A DNA stretch of 64,000 nt, taken from NCBI RefSeq assembly GCF_003293745.1, contig NZ_PTLZ01000001.1:1054001-1118000 (forward strand), in the 5' to 3' direction. A program made the translations under genes and the position numbers. Positions 24,916 through 34,701 of this stretch are shown piece by piece. Source of the stretch: Herminiimonas fonticola (lineage in GTDB: Bacteria; Pseudomonadota; Gammaproteobacteria; Burkholderiales; Burkholderiaceae_D). Below the pieces are notes generated by a model. That model saw nothing but the letters and a program-made list of their open reading frames with translations, had not been told where the DNA came from and did not search any database. How positions within the stretch are numbered: the stretch's first letter is position 1; every line of letters begins with the position of its first letter.

Positions 24916-26466
24916 TCAGTGTGCTATCCGTTTGAAATCGCGGAAGCGAAATCCCATGGCCAACAATGCACCAAAATAACTGACGCCGCAAGCTGCCATC
25001 ACAATCAGCAAGGCGCTGACGCGGCGTAGCGGGAATGCGCGCATTTCTACCCAGTCGAAATGTCCAGCCGTCCACAAGGCAACGCCGCCCATCAAAAACA
25101 GTGCACCGGCCAGGCGAATAAAGAACATGCGCCAGCCTGGTAAGGCTGAATAAATTCCGCGGCTTTTCAGGCCCCAATACAAGAAGCCTGCGTTCAAGCA
25201 TGCGCCCAAACCGATCGACAGGGCCAGACCTGCGTGTGCAATCCAGGGTACAAAAATCAGGTTCATCAATTGTGTTGCAATCAGTACACCGATTGCAATT
25301 TTGACCGGGGTTTTGATGTTTTGTTGCGCATAAAATCCGGGCGCAAGAATTTTTACCAGAATCAAACCGATCAGACCGACGCCATAAGCGACCAAGGCTC
25401 TTGACGTCATTGCAACCGATTGCGCATCGAATTTCCCGTAATGGAATAAGGTTGCGGTCAATGGCTCGGAGATCGTTGCCAGGCCGACGGCGCAGGGTAG
25501 GGCCAGCAAGAAGGTCAGGCGCAGGCCCCAATCCAGCAATGATGAATATTCAGCAGTATTACCCTCGAAATTAGCCTTGGATAAGCTCGGTAGCAAGATT
25601 GTCCCAAGTGCGACTCCAAGCAGGGCGGTCGGGAATTCCATCAGGCGGTCAGCGTAAGACAACCACGAGACACTGCCGCTTTCCAGCCGCGATGCAATGT
25701 TTGTATTGATCATCAAGCTGATTTGCGCAGCAGAGACGGCGAATACGGCCGGTCCCATTTTGCTCAAAATCTTGCGCACGCCGGCATCACCAAGGCTGGT
25801 AAACGGATTTTTTGAAATACGCGGCAACATGCCGATTTTCAGCAAGGCCGGAATCTGGATCGCCATCTGCAAAATACCGCCAACCACGACGGCAATTGCC
25901 ATGGCGTAGACGGGCGTTTCGAGATAGGGTGCGAGGAACAGCGTGGCGACGATGAAGGACAGATTTAACAGAACCGGCGTGAAGGCTGGAATCTTGAATT
26001 CGCGCCAAGTATTCAGAATGCCGCCGCTAAGCGCGACGAAGGACATGAAGCCGATATATGGAAACATCACGCGCGTCATCCAGACCGAAGCATCAAATGC
26101 GGGGCCCTTGGCTTTGAGGCCGGTAGCGATCAGGTAGACAATAAACGGGGAGGCAATGATGCCAATCAGGCAAGTGAGCAGCATCGTCCACATCAATACG
26201 GTGGCGACGTGATCAACCAGAGTTTTGGTGGCTTGTTCGCCTTTCTGGCTTTTATATTCGGCCAGAATCGGTACGAATGCCTGCGAAAAGGCACCTTCGG
26301 CAAACAGGCGGCGTAATAAATTGGGGATGCGGAAGGCGATATTGAACGCATCGGTATAGGCGGATGCGCCAAATGCACGGGCAAACAGGATCTCGCGGAT
26401 CAATCCTGTCACACGAGAAACCATCGTCATGCCGGATACTGCCGCGAGCGTTTTGTGCAAGTTCAT
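24916..26466 (-). CDS. murJ: Lipid II flippase MurJ
   Basis: This 516-residue inner-membrane protein with about 14 helices moves lipid II across the membrane for peptidoglycan synthesis. Family marks include the N-terminal SGMTMVSRVTGLIREILFARAFGAS (residues about 11-35, with the essential Arg residues) and FNIAFRIPNLLRRLFAEGAFSQAFVP (about 42-67). ATG 26466 fits the family start. It is divergent from rpsT. Confidence 0.95.
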   Translation of the reverse strand: MNLHKTLAAVSGMTMVSRVTGLIREILFARAFGASAYTDAFNIAFRIPNLLRRLFAEGAFSQAFVPILAEYKSQKGEQATKTLVDHVATVLMWTMLLTCLIGIIASPFIVYLIATGLKAKGPAFDASVWMTRVMFPYIGFMSFVALSGGILNTWREFKIPAFTPVLLNLSFIVATLFLAPYLETPVYAMAIAVVVGGILQMAIQIPALLKIGMLPRISKNPFTSLGDAGVRKILSKMGPAVFAVSAAQISLMINTNIASRLESGSVSWLSYADRLMEFPTALLGVALGTILLPSLSKANFEGNTAEYSSLLDWGLRLTFLLALPCAVGLATISEPLTATLFHYGKFDAQSVAMTSRALVAYGVGLIGLILVKILAPGFYAQQNIKTPVKIAIGVLIATQLMNLIFVPWIAHAGLALSIGLGACLNAGFLYWGLKSRGIYSALPGWRMFFIRLAGALFLMGGVALWTAGHFDWVEMRAFPLRRVSALLIVMAACGVSYFGALLAMGFRFRDFKRIAH

Positions 26467-26706
26467 GGAGCGGGATTATAGCTGGTGGCAGATAAGCTTG
26501 GCGTACGGATTCCTATTGGTTTTGACTGCAGTGCAAGCTGCCAGCGGTATTGGTAGTTGCGACTAGGCAATGTCATAAAACCAGCATGCAGGTATTTGAT
26601 GTCAAATTAGTATTTATTTGGTAACGGTGGCGTATTGTCCTTAAAATAGAGGCACTCGCGCAAACCGCGCGTTTTGCAACAAGCTTCGTGCCTTGATAGC
26701 ATCTAT

Positions 26707-26735
26707 TTGCGTGATTGGCAAAATGCCGCTATAAT
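26707..26735 (+). promoter_or_regulatory. rpsT promoter
   Basis: TTGCGT (26707-26712), a 17-base spacer and a perfect TATAAT (26730-26735), giving a leader of about 70 bases before rpsT. The rest of the 346-base murJ-rpsT gap shows nothing else recognisable. Confidence 0.75.
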
Positions 26736-26812
26736 CCGAGGCTTCACAGAATTCTGTCTCACTAATGCGTGTTTGCGAATGCGCTTCGACCCTGTTTTAG
26801 GAAATAATATTC

Positions 26813-27076
26813 ATGGCAAATACCGCACAAGCACGCAAACGCGCTCGTCAAGCAGTCAAACAAAACGCTCACAATTCGAGCCAACGTTCGACATTGCGTA
26901 CAGCAGTTAAAGCAGTTCGCAAAGCAATCGAAGCTGGCGACAAAACTGCAGCAGCTGAAGTTTTCTTGAAATCTGTTTCGACGATCGATCGTATCGCCGA
27001 CAAAAAGATCATTCACAAAAACAAAGCAGCACGTCATAAAAGCCGCCTCGCAGCAGCTTTGAAAGCGCTGGCTTAA
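26813..27076 (+). CDS. rpsT: 30S ribosomal protein S20
   Basis: An 87-residue very basic protein, [18 protein letters not shown] start, with [15 protein letters not shown] and [15 protein letters not shown], the S20 pattern. It binds 16S rRNA early in assembly. Single-gene unit with its own promoter and terminator. Confidence 0.97.
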   Translation: MANTAQARKRARQAVKQNAHNSSQRSTLRTAVKAVRKAIEAGDKTAAAEVFLKSVSTIDRIADKKIIHKNKAARHKSRLAAALKALA

Positions 27077-27118
27077 TAGATTCCTTGTGTTGCTGCAGAA
27101 ATGCAGCGATCAAGTAAT

Positions 27119-27155
27119 AAAAACCCCGCATGATTTTCATCATGCGGGGTTTTTA
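27119..27155 (+). terminator. Intrinsic terminator after rpsT
   Basis: ACCCCGCATGA/TCATGCGGGGT stem with an A-run before and T-run after. Confidence 0.93.
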
Positions 27156-27212
27156 TTTGTGTCGCACTTTTGCAAGTGTCCGGTAGTACTTCGCTACTTA
27201 GCTTTCAATTTC

Positions 27213-27668
27213 TTATCTACCCTTCGGCAAACCATCAATCATGCTACCCGGCTTGATATTTTTTTGCTTGAACCAGCCCTCGTTCATTTCCAGCGCATAA
27301 CGCACCGGTTTTTTCGAGCAATGTGATTCCAGGGTTTGCGGTTTCATATTCTCGATATTCACGATCTTGCCATCGTCGTCAATGAATGCGACGGACAGCG
27401 GGATCAAGGTATTTTTCATCCACATGCAAACGCCAGCCGGTGCGCCGAAGAGAAAAACCATACCCTCGTTCTGCGCCATGTGTTCGCGGAACATCAAACC
27501 TTGCTGACGCTCGGCCTCGGTAGCAACGACTTCAGCTTGAATAACGTGCATACCCGTGGTCAGTGGAATCACCGGGAATTTCTTGTTTTGCTGAGCAAAT
27601 ACCGCGCCCGCAGAAAGTGCTGAGGTAATGACTAAAGCGGCTGCGCAAGTACTGAAGAATTTATTCAT
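27213..27668 (-). CDS. DUF192 family exported protein
   Basis: A 151-residue protein with an N-terminal signal peptide (MNKFFSTCAAALVITSALSA, cleavage probably after AVFAQ) and a DUF192 domain: ERQQGLMFREHM, EGMVFLF, CMWMKNTLIPLSVAFID and YALEMNEGW. The domain is widespread and its role is unresolved. The frame is open to 27749, but the ATG at 27668 gives a clean signal peptide. Periplasmic location is inferred. Confidence 0.87.
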   Translation of the reverse strand: MNKFFSTCAAALVITSALSAGAVFAQQNKKFPVIPLTTGMHVIQAEVVATEAERQQGLMFREHMAQNEGMVFLFGAPAGVCMWMKNTLIPLSVAFIDDDGKIVNIENMKPQTLESHCSKKPVRYALEMNEGWFKQKNIKPGSMIDGLPKGR

Positions 27669-27797
27669 GAGGCGATGTCTGAGCAAAAGGTAATGTGGAA
27701 TGAATCTGCAGGAGTGTAATTCAAAAAATAGAATACGCGTTTCTCCCACAAAAAAATGAAGCGCTGAAAATCTGTAAGAACTTAGATTGAGTGTTGC

Positions 27798-28358
27798 TTA
27801 AAGACCTAACTCAGAGGCAGAAATTTCGCGCGATTCACCAGGTAAAAGTGGATGCGACTGCAAGGAGATCGCACCTATTGCGATGCGAATCAGGCGCAGT
27901 GTGGGCAAACCGACGGAGCCAGTCATGCGGCGCACCTGCCGATTTTTTCCTTCGGCCAGCGTAATGGCCAGCCAACTTGTCGGTACTTGAGCGCGTTCGC
28001 GTATGGGTGGATCGCGTGGCCAAAGCCAATCGGGTTCCATTACTCGTTTTGCTTCGCAGCCCTGAGTAATGAAATCCCCAAGATCAAGCGGTGCGCGCAA
28101 GCGGGCGAGTACTTCAGCGTCGGGAATGCCTTCTACTTGAACCAGATAGGTTTTTTTCTGTTTGTGATCGGGATGACTGATTGCATGCTGCAACTTGCCA
28201 TCGTCCGTCAGCAACAACAAGCCTTCGCTGTCGGCATCCAGCCTGCCCGCAGGATAGACGCCGGGAATATCCAGATAATCCGCGAGAGATGGTCGGGTCG
28301 GATGCGGCGAGAATTGGCACATTACCTGGAAGGGTTTGTTGAACAGAATCAGAGGCAT
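27798..28358 (-). CDS. rluE: 23S rRNA pseudouridine synthase, RluE-like
   Basis: A 186-residue pseudouridine synthase of the RsuA/RluB/E/F group without an N-terminal S4 domain, as in RluE, which modifies U2457 in E. coli. The catalytic Asp is in AGRLDADSEGLLLLT and the family block GKNRQVRRMTGSVG is near residue 145. The start MPLILFNKPFQVMCQF at 28358 is preferred to the upstream frame start at 28406. The RluE assignment rests on domain content and length. Confidence 0.85.
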   Translation of the reverse strand: MPLILFNKPFQVMCQFSPHPTRPSLADYLDIPGVYPAGRLDADSEGLLLLTDDGKLQHAISHPDHKQKKTYLVQVEGIPDAEVLARLRAPLDLGDFITQGCEAKRVMEPDWLWPRDPPIRERAQVPTSWLAITLAEGKNRQVRRMTGSVGLPTLRLIRIAIGAISLQSHPLLPGESREISASELGL

Positions 28359-28494
28359 GGTCGACGGTATGGGTTTTGAAAAATCGATCGCGAGTACAAA
28401 ATACAAGCGAGAATCAGATGGAATGGTAAAGAGATTTCATCTGATGCGATATCAAAATACGGGTCTTAACGTGCCCTAATTTTGTGCGAGACAA

Positions 28495-28522
28495 TAAAAA
28501 ACCCCGCCGGGGCGGGGTTTTT
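28495..28522 (-). terminator. Intrinsic terminator of the cold-shock gene
   Basis: The inverted repeat ACCCCGCC/GGCGGGGT is flanked by A and T runs, 20 bases beyond the csp stop; it can act in both directions. Confidence 0.9.
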
Positions 28523-28541
28523 CTTTAAGCTTCTTAAAAAA

Positions 28542-28745
28542 TTAAGGAGCTTGAATGTTGGAAGCTTGCTTGCCTTTAGGGCCTTGCGTGACTTCGAACT
28601 GTACTTTTTGACCTTCTTTGAGAGTCTTGAAGCCGTTCATCTGGATTGCGGAAAAGTGTGCAAACAAATCTTCACCGCCGTCGTCCGGGGTGATAAAGCC
28701 GAAGCCTTTAGAATCGTTGAACCACTTGACTGTACCTGTTGCCAT
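28542..28745 (-). CDS. Cold-shock protein (CspA family)
   Basis: A 67-residue single cold-shock domain with RNP1 KGFGFITP and RNP2-like DLFAHFSAI. It binds single-stranded nucleic acid and melts mRNA structure. Several paralogues normally exist, so no specific symbol is given. It is divergent from clpS with a long AT-rich gap. Confidence 0.94.
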   Translation of the reverse strand: MATGTVKWFNDSKGFGFITPDDGGEDLFAHFSAIQMNGFKTLKEGQKVQFEVTQGPKGKQASNIQAP

Positions 28746-29079
28746 AAAAAGCGTCTTTCTATATAGACTTAATCACACGAGCCGCAAAAGAAAGAAGCCT
28801 CGACTATCGTTGCCCCTCCTAAAACCTGCTCACTTCATATTGACAGCCAATGTTGTCAAGCATGTCAATAAAAGTCATTCTTTACGCAAAAAATATAAAA
28901 GTCAAGATTTTTGATGCCGTGTTTGCAAGTTTATTTTAGGTGCTGAAAACACGACCTCTTGAATTCCTGTAATTGATCGTCATCTGCGTCTTCAGAAGAA
29001 AACGCGTAAGATTTAAATTAATTTGTTTCTCTGTTCTTCTGGGCATTGTGCGCACAGGTGAACGTATTAGAATAGACCT
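28746..29079. promoter_or_regulatory. Divergent csp/clpS intergenic region
   Basis: There is no gene in these 334 bases. On the minus side, TTGACA boxes appear at 28854-28859 and 28863-28868 (read as complement), facing a third TTGACA on the plus strand at 28840-28845. They could be the csp promoter, leaving an mRNA leader of roughly 80-100 bases, as common for cold-shock genes. For clpS, a weak TTGTGC (29046) and TAGAAT (29068) pair lies right against the start codon. Confidence 0.4.
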
Positions 29080-29388
29080 ATGGCGATTAAGCATGACGAT
29101 GGTACGGTCCTTATGCGGCAAGAGCAAAAACTCAAGCCGCCGTCTATGTATCAGGTGTTATTGTTGAATGATGATTACACGCCGATGGAATTCGTCGTGA
29201 TGATTCTTCAGGAATACTTTAGTAAAGATCGTGAGACATCAACGCAAATCATGCTCATGGTTCACCGGGACGGAAAAGGTATTTGTGGCGTGTATCCGAA
29301 GGATATTGCGTCTACGAAAGTTGAGCTGGTTTTGAACCACGCCCGAAAAGCAGGGCACCCCCTGCAGTGCGTGATGGAGGAAGTATGA
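29080..29388 (+). CDS. clpS: ATP-dependent Clp protease adaptor ClpS
   Basis: A 102-residue N-degron adaptor that delivers proteins with N-terminal Leu, Phe, Tyr or Trp to ClpAP. The binding-pocket region [16 protein letters not shown] (about 28-43) and the [12 protein letters not shown] segment (about 64-75) are intact. There is no clear ribosome binding site in front of the ATG, and a -10-like TAGAAT ends 6 bases upstream, so the mRNA may be very short-leadered (speculative). It overlaps clpA by four bases. Confidence 0.95.
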   Translation: MAIKHDDGTVLMRQEQKLKPPSMYQVLLLNDDYTPMEFVVMILQEYFSKDRETSTQIMLMVHRDGKGICGVYPKDIASTKVELVLNHARKAGHPLQCVMEEV

Positions 29389-31688
29389 TTGCGCAGGAAT
29401 TGGAAGTCAGTTTGCACATGGCCTTTGTCGAAGCAAGACAGGCGCGCCATGAATTCATCACCGTTGAGCACCTGCTCTTGGCACTGCTGGACAATCCATC
29501 AGCGGCCGAGGTTTTGCGTGCTTGTGCGGTCAATATCGAAGACCTGCGTAAAACGTTGACTAATTTTATCGGCGATAACACGCCGACAGTCCCTGGCGCT
29601 GCAGAAGTCGATACCCAGCCTACACTTGGTTTTCAACGCGTGATTCAGCGTGCGATCATGCATGTTCAATCTGCGTCTAACGGCAAGAAGGAAGTGACCG
29701 GTGCGAATGTGCTGGTTGCGATCTTTGGTGAAAAGGATTCGCACGCAGTTTATTATCTGCACCAGCAAGGCGTAACGCGTCTCGACGTGGTGAACTTCAT
29801 TTCTCATGGCGTACGCAAGGATCAACAGATCGACGCGCAGAAAAGCTCTGAAGGTGCGGAAGACGTGTCTACCGCAGAAGGCCAGCCTAAAGAAAGCGCA
29901 CTTGATCAGTTCACACAGAATCTGAACAAGCTGGCTAGCGAAGGCAAGATCGATCCGCTGATTGGTCGTGAAGGCGAAGTCGAGCGCGTTATCCAAACCT
30001 TGTGCCGTCGCCGTAAAAATAATCCACTGCTCGTTGGTGAAGCCGGTGTTGGTAAAACCGCGATCGCCGAGGGCCTCGCATGGCGCATTACGCAAGGTGA
30101 GGTACCGGAAGTATTGCAAAACGCCATCGTGTATTCGCTCGATATGGGCGCGCTGTTGGCGGGTACCAAGTATCGCGGCGACTTTGAGCAACGTTTGAAA
30201 GCGGTATTGAAGCAATTGAAAGACAATCCGAACGGGATTCTCTTCATCGATGAAATTCATACCATCATCGGTGCCGGTTCGGCATCGGGCGGCACCTTGG
30301 ATGCATCTAATTTGCTGAAACCTGCATTATCCAACGGTCAGTTGAAATGCATAGGCGCGACCACGTTCACTGAATTCCGTGGAGTGTTTGAAAAAGACCA
30401 CGCTTTGTCACGCCGCTTCCAGAAGATCGATGTGAACGAGCCTACGGTCGAACAAACCATTCAAATTCTGCGTGGCTTGAAATCGCGTTTCGAAGAACAT
30501 CATGGTGTGAAATATTCGGCATCGGCTTTGACGTCGGCTGCGGAGCTGGCTGCGCGCTTTATTAACGACAGACATTTGCCCGACAAGGCAATCGATGTGA
30601 TCGATGAAGCGGGTGCTGCACAACGGATCTTGCCGAAATCGAAGCAAAAGAAAACAATTGGTAAAGCCGAGATCGAAGACATTATTTCCAAAATTGCGCG
30701 TATCCCACCGCAAACGGTTAATCAGGACGATCGTTCGAAATTGCAAACGATCGATCGCGATTTGAAGAATGTCGTGTTCGGTCAGGATCCTGCACTCGAA
30801 GCATTGGGTTCAGCGATCAAGGTTGCGCGCGCCGGTTTGGGTAAAACGGACAAACCGATTGGCTCTTTCCTGTTCTCCGGACCTACCGGTGTTGGTAAAA
30901 CCGAAGCAGCGAAGCAACTCGCCTTCATCATGGGTATCGATCTGATTCGTTTCGATATGTCCGAGTACATGGAGCGCCATGCGGTCAGTCGTTTGATCGG
31001 AGCACCTCCGGGCTACGTTGGTTTCGATCAAGGTGGTTTGCTGACTGAAGCGATTACCAAAAAACCGCATGCTGTTCTGCTGCTCGATGAAATCGAAAAA
31101 GCACATCCGGATATTTTCAATATCCTGTTGCAGGTGATGGATCACGGTACGTTGACGGATAACAATGGTCGCAAGGCGGATTTCCGTAATGTGATCATCA
31201 TCATGACGACGAATGCCGGTGCCGAAAGCCTGCAGAAACGCACGATCGGTTTCACCGAGAAGAAAGAAGCCGGCGACGAGATGGCGGATATCAAGCGCAT
31301 GTTTACGCCTGAGTTCCGTAATCGTCTGGATGCGATCATCAGCTTCCGTGCACTGGATGAGGAAATTATCTTGCGTGTGGTCGACAAGTTCCTGATGCAG
31401 CTCGAAGAACAATTGCACGAGAAAAAAGTGGAAGCGATCTTTACCGACAAGCTTCGTACTTTCCTCGCCAAGAAGGGCTTCGATCCGCTCATGGGCGCGC
31501 GCCCAATGTCACGTCTGATTCAAGACATGATACGCAAGGCGCTGGCAGATGAATTGTTGTTTGGTCGTCTGGTTACCGGTGGCAAGGTCACAGTTGATCT
31601 GGATGAAAACGATCTGATCAAACTGGATTTTAGCGAAGGTGATACAGCGCCTCCTGCAGCAGCGCAAGAGACGGTTGAAGTGGAGTAA
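29385..31688 (+). CDS. clpA: ATP-dependent Clp protease ATP-binding subunit ClpA
   Basis: A 767-residue double-AAA+ unfoldase. An N-domain ([19 protein letters not shown]) is followed by D1 Walker A GEAGVGKT and Walker B ILFIDEIH, then D2 GPTGVGKT and [13 protein letters not shown]. The ClpP-docking loop is visible as IGF in [11 protein letters not shown]. The start ATG 29385 overlaps the clpS stop (ATGA) and is preferred over an in-frame codon at 29367. It is followed by a terminator at 31707. Confidence 0.96.
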   Translation: MIAQELEVSLHMAFVEARQARHEFITVEHLLLALLDNPSAAEVLRACAVNIEDLRKTLTNFIGDNTPTVPGAAEVDTQPTLGFQRVIQRAIMHVQSASNGKKEVTGANVLVAIFGEKDSHAVYYLHQQGVTRLDVVNFISHGVRKDQQIDAQKSSEGAEDVSTAEGQPKESALDQFTQNLNKLASEGKIDPLIGREGEVERVIQTLCRRRKNNPLLVGEAGVGKTAIAEGLAWRITQGEVPEVLQNAIVYSLDMGALLAGTKYRGDFEQRLKAVLKQLKDNPNGILFIDEIHTIIGAGSASGGTLDASNLLKPALSNGQLKCIGATTFTEFRGVFEKDHALSRRFQKIDVNEPTVEQTIQILRGLKSRFEEHHGVKYSASALTSAAELAARFINDRHLPDKAIDVIDEAGAAQRILPKSKQKKTIGKAEIEDIISKIARIPPQTVNQDDRSKLQTIDRDLKNVVFGQDPALEALGSAIKVARAGLGKTDKPIGSFLFSGPTGVGKTEAAKQLAFIMGIDLIRFDMSEYMERHAVSRLIGAPPGYVGFDQGGLLTEAITKKPHAVLLLDEIEKAHPDIFNILLQVMDHGTLTDNNGRKADFRNVIIIMTTNAGAESLQKRTIGFTEKKEAGDEMADIKRMFTPEFRNRLDAIISFRALDEEIILRVVDKFLMQLEEQLHEKKVEAIFTDKLRTFLAKKGFDPLMGARPMSRLIQDMIRKALADELLFGRLVTGGKVTVDLDENDLIKLDFSEGDTAPPAAAQETVEVE

Positions 31689-31706
31689 AGCTTCTGCCGG
31701 AAAATT

Positions 31707-31736
31707 AAAAAGCCCGAACTACAGTTCGGGCTTTTT
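31707..31736. terminator. Intrinsic terminator between clpA and pyrD
   Basis: AGCCCGAAC-TACA-GTTCGGGCT with A and T tracts on either side; usable from both directions. Confidence 0.9.
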
Positions 31737-31814
31737 CAATTCTGCGTCTGATTTCAAGTCTTGCTTGAAGTCGAGGTACGCCATGCTACTCATATGAGCA
31801 GTATGGCGACATTT

Positions 31815-32867
31815 CTATGCCGCACGCAAAGCGGCAGCACATTCCTTGATCAAGGCCGGGCCACGATAAATCAAGCCGGTATATAGCTGCACCAGCGATG
31901 CGCCTGCATCAATTTTGGTTTGTGCATCTTCGCCTGACAAAATCCCACCGACGCCGATGATAGGCAGGGCACCACCCAGTTCTTTTTTCAATGCACGGAT
32001 CACGATATTCGACGATTCGAAAACTGGTGCGCCGGACAGACCGCCGGTTTCTTCCGCATGTTTCATGTTCTTGACTGCATCACGATTGATCGTCGTGTTG
32101 GTCGCGATGACGCCATCCATCTTGTGACGTAACAATGCTTGTGCAATAGTCTGGATTTGTTCGGAATCAATATCAGGCGCAATCTTCAACGCAATAGGTA
32201 CATAACGTTTGTGCTGATCCGCCAGACGTTGCTGCGCTTCCTTGAGCTGGGATAACAACGCGTCGAGCTCGGATGCACCTTGCAATTGCCGTAGATTCTT
32301 GGTGTTCGGTGACGAAATGTTCACAGTCACATAGCTGGCGTATGGATATACCTTTTCCAGGCAGATCAAATAATCATCGACTGCGCGTTCAATTGGCGTA
32401 TCTGCATTTTTGCCGATGTTCAGGCCGAGAATACCTTCCTTGTTTTGATAGAAGCGCGATGCCTGCACGTTGGCGACAAAGGTATCGACCCCGCCGTTAT
32501 TAAAACCCATGCGATTGATGATTGCGTTGGCCTGTGGCAGGCGAAACATGCGTGGCATAGGATTGCCTGGTTGCGCACGCGGAGTGACGGTGCCGACTTC
32601 AATAGAGCCGAAGCCTAGGGTAGCCAGGCCATCGATATAGGCACCATCTTTATCCAGTCCGGCAGCGAGGCCGACCGGATTGGGGAAGGTGATGCCCATT
32701 ACGGTACGCGGATTGCTGGCAGGTTTTGCGATCGATGCAGTCAAGCCCAATGCTGCGGCACGACGCAGGGCCGGCAAGGTCAGGTTATGAGCGGCTTCCG
32801 GATCGATGGCAAATAAAAGGGGGCGAGCAAGTGCGTAGAGAAGTTTTTCGGACACGATGGGAGTCAA
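31815..32867 (-). CDS. pyrD: Dihydroorotate dehydrogenase (quinone), class 2
   Basis: A 350-residue membrane-associated flavoenzyme of pyrimidine synthesis. The N-terminal helix [19 protein letters not shown] is typical of class 2, followed by [40 protein letters not shown] and [12 protein letters not shown] with the active-site Ser. The frame begins at a TTG (32867); a GTG at 32855 is the other option, and no ATG is in reach, so the start is uncertain. Confidence 0.95.
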   Translation of the reverse strand: MTPIVSEKLLYALARPLLFAIDPEAAHNLTLPALRRAAALGLTASIAKPASNPRTVMGITFPNPVGLAAGLDKDGAYIDGLATLGFGSIEVGTVTPRAQPGNPMPRMFRLPQANAIINRMGFNNGGVDTFVANVQASRFYQNKEGILGLNIGKNADTPIERAVDDYLICLEKVYPYASYVTVNISSPNTKNLRQLQGASELDALLSQLKEAQQRLADQHKRYVPIALKIAPDIDSEQIQTIAQALLRHKMDGVIATNTTINRDAVKNMKHAEETGGLSGAPVFESSNIVIRALKKELGGALPIIGVGGILSGEDAQTKIDAGASLVQLYTGLIYRGPALIKECAAALRAA

Positions 32868-32945
32868 GTTGGTGAATCAGGGTTGTGAGTAAGGCCTTCG
32901 GAGCGGTCACATTGAAAATGCGATGAGCGCTCAAGTGCGAGCATT

Positions 32946-33695
32946 TTAGCGCGAGGTAGGCGGCTCGGTGTCATCCAGTGCTTGCCATTCTCCATGTTGT
33001 AGCGCTTCCAGCGGTTGGAAGTTTTGTTTGTATGACATTTTCTGGCTCTGCTTGATCCAATAGCCGAGATAGACGTAAGGCATTTGCAGCAATTTGGCTT
33101 GTTCTATTTGCCAAAGGACATTGTAGGTGCCGTAGGAAGTGTTTTTTTCGTCGGGATCGTAAAAAGTGTAGACGGAAGACAGGCCATCATCGAGTACGTC
33201 GATGATGCTGATCATGCGCAAGATGCCATCTGCGTCGCGAAACTCTACCAGTCGCGTATTCACTTTGCTTTGCAAAAGAAATTGTGCGTACTGATCGCGA
33301 CTATCCTGGTCCATGCCGCCGCCTGCATGTCGTGCGGCTTGATAACGCAGATAGAGATCGTAATGCTCGCTTACATAGGCAAGCTTGGTTACCGAAGTCT
33401 GCAAGTCACCATGCTTGTTTTGCGCACGTTTTTGACTGCGATTTGGTGCAAACTCATTGGCCTTGATGCGGACGGGAGTGCATGCCTGGCAGCCGTCGCA
33501 ATACGGACGGTAGGTAAAAATTCCACTGCGACGAAATCCATTTTTGACCAGTTCGCTATAGACATCGGCGTTGATTAAATGTGAGGGAGTTGCAACTTGC
33601 GAGCGTGCCTGACGGCCATCCAGATAGCTGCATGGATACGGTGCTGTCGCATAAAACTGCAGAGTGGAGAACGGTAGTTCTTTTGGATGCGTCAT
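32946..33695 (-). CDS. bpt: Aspartate/glutamate leucyltransferase
   Basis: A 249-residue bacterial ATE1-like transferase that adds Leu from Leu-tRNA to proteins with N-terminal Asp or Glu, marking them for ClpS/ClpAP. The N-terminal block [15 protein letters not shown] and the Cys-rich [12 protein letters not shown] (about 64-75) are the family marks. Its closeness to aat and clpS/clpA supports the N-degron role. ATG 33695 is a clear start. Confidence 0.92.
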   Translation of the reverse strand: MTHPKELPFSTLQFYATAPYPCSYLDGRQARSQVATPSHLINADVYSELVKNGFRRSGIFTYRPYCDGCQACTPVRIKANEFAPNRSQKRAQNKHGDLQTSVTKLAYVSEHYDLYLRYQAARHAGGGMDQDSRDQYAQFLLQSKVNTRLVEFRDADGILRMISIIDVLDDGLSSVYTFYDPDEKNTSYGTYNVLWQIEQAKLLQMPYVYLGYWIKQSQKMSYKQNFQPLEALQHGEWQALDDTEPPTSR

Positions 33696-33787
33696 GATTG
33701 CTGATGGTGGCTAATTCGGCGACTCGATTTAACTCTACTACTTTTACGTTATTTATATCAGATAGATGTTGCAATGTAAGCGCGCTT

Positions 33788-34519
33788 TCAATCGACTTCA
33801 AATACGGGAATCGGTTTCCAATTCTTGATTTGGGGGGCGTTAATTGCTTGCTGCAAGCGAGAAATAAATTCTGAGCGTGCAATCGGCGTAGCGCCCAGTG
33901 ATGCCAAATGTGCAGTCTGCTGTTGGCAGTCTATCATTGAAACTCCCTGACTTTTCAGGAAGTGGACGAGATAGGCGAGAGCGATTTTTGACGCGTCTGT
34001 CACGCTTGTAAACATTGATTCGCCATAGAACATTTTGCCTATGCATACGCCGTATGCGCCGCCCACTAATTTGTCGTCCAACCAAACTTCCGCCGAATGG
34101 GCATAGCCTTGCTTATGCAGGCCGCCATATCCGGCAATGATGTCTTCGGAGATCCACGTGCCGATTTCACCATTGCGCGGCGCAGCGCATGCACGCATGA
34201 CATCTTCAAATGCTTGATCGAAACTAACTCGCCACTTTCCGTTTGATTCCATGCTGCGATGGACGGTTTTTAATGTCTTTTTCAGGCTCGCAGAGATTTT
34301 AAAATCATCTACGAACAGCACCATGCGCGGATCTGTGCTCCACCACAGTATCGGTTGTCCTTCGGAGAACCAAGGGAAAATCCCGTTCTGATAAGCCTGC
34401 AACAGGCGTTCCGGAGAAAGGTTGGCGCCGGCAGCCAGCAAACCCGCGGCGCCATCGGCTTCGGTCAATGCACTGGATACATTGGGGAACGGCTCATCAT
34501 CTTCCAGCCATGGAATCAT
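33788..34519 (-). CDS. aat: Leucyl/phenylalanyl-tRNA-protein transferase
   Basis: A 243-residue enzyme that adds Leu or Phe to proteins with N-terminal Lys or Arg. Diagnostic stretches: [21 protein letters not shown] (about 48-68), [27 protein letters not shown] and [13 protein letters not shown]. It lies 92 bases upstream of bpt on the same strand, so the pair may be co-transcribed. Confidence 0.95.
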   Translation of the reverse strand: MIPWLEDDEPFPNVSSALTEADGAAGLLAAGANLSPERLLQAYQNGIFPWFSEGQPILWWSTDPRMVLFVDDFKISASLKKTLKTVHRSMESNGKWRVSFDQAFEDVMRACAAPRNGEIGTWISEDIIAGYGGLHKQGYAHSAEVWLDDKLVGGAYGVCIGKMFYGESMFTSVTDASKIALAYLVHFLKSQGVSMIDCQQQTAHLASLGATPIARSEFISRLQQAINAPQIKNWKPIPVFEVD

Positions 34520-34548
34520 CGCTTATCCCTGTTTTGGATCATTATTTC

Positions 34549-34563
34549 GCGCGATTTTAGTGC
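34549..34563 (+). promoter_or_regulatory. Possible NtrC site upstream of amt
   Basis: GCGC-GATTTTA-GTGC differs by one base from the NtrC pattern GCAC-N7-GTGC and lies about 85 bases upstream of the sigma-54 element. Between them a long inverted repeat is present (CATGATTTTT 34570-34579 and AAAAATCATG 34603-34612). Confidence 0.45.
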
Positions 34564-34633
34564 GTAAAACATGATTTTTTCAGTCGTCGAAAAATTATCT
34601 TTAAAAATCATGGGCTTGTAAATGTCACCAAAA

Positions 34634-34649
34634 TGGAACGATTTTTGCT
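34634..34649 (+). promoter_or_regulatory. Sigma-54 promoter of amt
   Basis: TGGAACG-ATTT-TTGCT matches the -24/-12 consensus with one change in the conserved positions; GG and GC are 12 apart. It lies about 50 bases upstream of the amt start, as expected for a nitrogen-regulated ammonium transporter gene. Confidence 0.7.
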
Positions 34650-34701
34650 TTTATGGTGCATTAATTTACTTAACTGCACACTGATTGGGAGATTTTTTTG
34701 C

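Noticed and set aside
26296-26400. Search for CRISPR-like regular repeats and transposase fragments across the window
   Set aside because: No regularly spaced repeats, IS ends or transposase motifs were seen anywhere; this segment is coding murJ.
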